The notes under the pieces were generated by a model, which saw only the letters and a list, made by a program, of their open reading frames with translations, did no database searches and was not told the origin of the DNA. Shown in pieces: positions 13,059 to 13,708 of a stretch of 13,708 nucleotides of DNA (position 1 is its first letter; each line of letters begins with the position of its first letter). The DNA lies in the NCBI RefSeq assembly GCF_900540665.1, contig NZ_UQGV01000063.1:1-13708 (forward strand), written 5' to 3'. The stretch is from an uncultured Catenibacterium sp. (GTDB lineage: Bacteria; Bacillota_I; Bacilli_A; Erysipelotrichales; Coprobacillaceae). Made by a program: the position numbers and the translations under genes.

Positions 13059-13708
13059 ATGATTTATTCAAAAGAAGTTGAAGAAATGTATTGCGTTAAA
13101 CAGGGCGGCAATCATGGTTGTGCCCCAATTCCTGAAGAAGGCAAATGGGTTTATTCTAAAGAAATCAAGGATATTTCTGCTTACACTCATGGTATCGGAT
13201 GGTGTGCTCCACAGCAGGGTGCTTGTAAACTTTCTTTAAATGTTAAGGAAGGTATCATTGAAGAAGCATTAATCGAAACTATCGGATGTTCAGGTATGAC
13301 TCATTCTGCAGCTATGGCATCTGAGATTCTGCCAGGACTTACCATCCTTGAGGCACTGAATACTGACCTTGTGTGTGATGCTATCAATACTGCTATGAGA
13401 GAGCTCTTCCTGCAGATCGTTTACGGAAGAAGCCAGAGTGCATTCTCCGAGGACGGACTGGTTGTAGGCGCAGGCCTGGAAGACCTTGGTAAAGGACTTC
13501 GTTCCCAGGTTGGTACCATGTACGGAACTCTTGCAAAAGGACCTCGTTATCTGGAAATGACAGACGGTTATGTAACAGGTGTTGCTCTTGACGAAGATGA
13601 TGAAATCATTGGATACAAATTCATCAACTTCGGTAAAATGATGGACTTCATCAAAGCTGGTGATGATGCAAATACTGCATTTGAAAAAGCTCAGGGACAG
13701 TATGGCCG
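13059..13708 (+). CDS. NifU/IscU-like iron-sulfur scaffold family protein, 3'-truncated by window edge
   Basis: The frame starts behind AAAGGAG (13045-13051) and stays open for 216 codons to the window end, so the C-terminus is missing. The middle segment ETIGCSGMTHSAAMASEILPG resembles the NifU_N/IscU motif around a cluster-binding cysteine (C77). The N-terminus has further cysteines in GCAPIPEEG (C21) and GWCAPQQGAC (C49, C56). This matches a gut-Clostridia family usually labelled iron-sulfur cluster assembly scaffold protein, of roughly 230-240 residues. No SufBC or cysteine desulfurase is visible in the window. By hand count the first 252 bases have about 38% G+C and the remaining 398 about 46%, with TTA leucine codons giving way to CTG. 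That shift inside one gene suggests a recombination or assembly joint near 13310. Confidence 0.75.
   Translation, partial: MIYSKEVEEMYCVKQGGNHGCAPIPEEGKWVYSKEIKDISAYTHGIGWCAPQQGACKLSLNVKEGIIEEALIETIGCSGMTHSAAMASEILPGLTILEALNTDLVCDAINTAMRELFLQIVYGRSQSAFSEDGLVVGAGLEDLGKGLRSQVGTMYGTLAKGPRYLEMTDGYVTGVALDEDDEIIGYKFINFGKMMDFIKAGDDANTAFEKAQGQYG

Overview
The window comes from a Gram-positive, low-GC Bacillota (Firmicutes) gut-type anaerobe. The evidence is the strong AGGAGG-type ribosome binding sites, the intrinsic terminators, the CIRCE (HrcA) and cre-like operators, a ZTP riboswitch and an electron-transfer-flavoprotein-linked 2-hydroxyacid dehydrogenase. Base composition is not uniform. The left 3 kb is near half G+C with codon use of a Lachnospiraceae kind. 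The middle (about 3.8 to 13.3 kb) is very AT-rich and its proteins look Erysipelotrichia-like. The last 0.4 kb is richer in G+C again, and that change falls inside one gene. The window is therefore a real mosaic, a transferred block, or an assembly chimera. The family-level names are inference from style, not from a search.

Left region (1-3000): the 3' end of an electron transfer flavoprotein alpha subunit (etfA/lctC type) sits 28 nt before a GlcD/LctD-type FAD-linked 2-hydroxyacid dehydrogenase, a pair expected to act together in lactate oxidation. A strong terminator follows, then a leftward YcxB-like two-helix membrane protein. The next ~870 bases have no convincing gene. They hold a candidate small RNA, a bidirectional terminator, and an orphan leftward promoter with a cre-like operator that leads only into a five-codon ORF.

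Middle region (3800-12760): a ZTP riboswitch with an overlapping terminator controls a monofunctional AICAR formyltransferase. It is followed by murB, which appears to be leaderless, a 1068-residue SWIM-SNF2 ATPase, and a LacI-family regulator overlapped by or abutting the SNF2 stop codon. Just after lacI, two LacI-type operator palindromes flank a near-consensus promoter driving a 61-residue truncated PTS EIIB domain. Tandem CIRCE elements then control two paralogous Hsp20 chaperones. A convergent membrane-anchored Amidase_2 peptidoglycan amidase shares a bidirectional terminator with the second hsp20.

Right end (12960-13708): a near-consensus promoter and a short 5'-UTR hairpin precede a NifU/IscU-like iron-sulfur scaffold family gene that runs off the window. 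No tRNA, rRNA, CRISPR array, transposase or integrase was seen.
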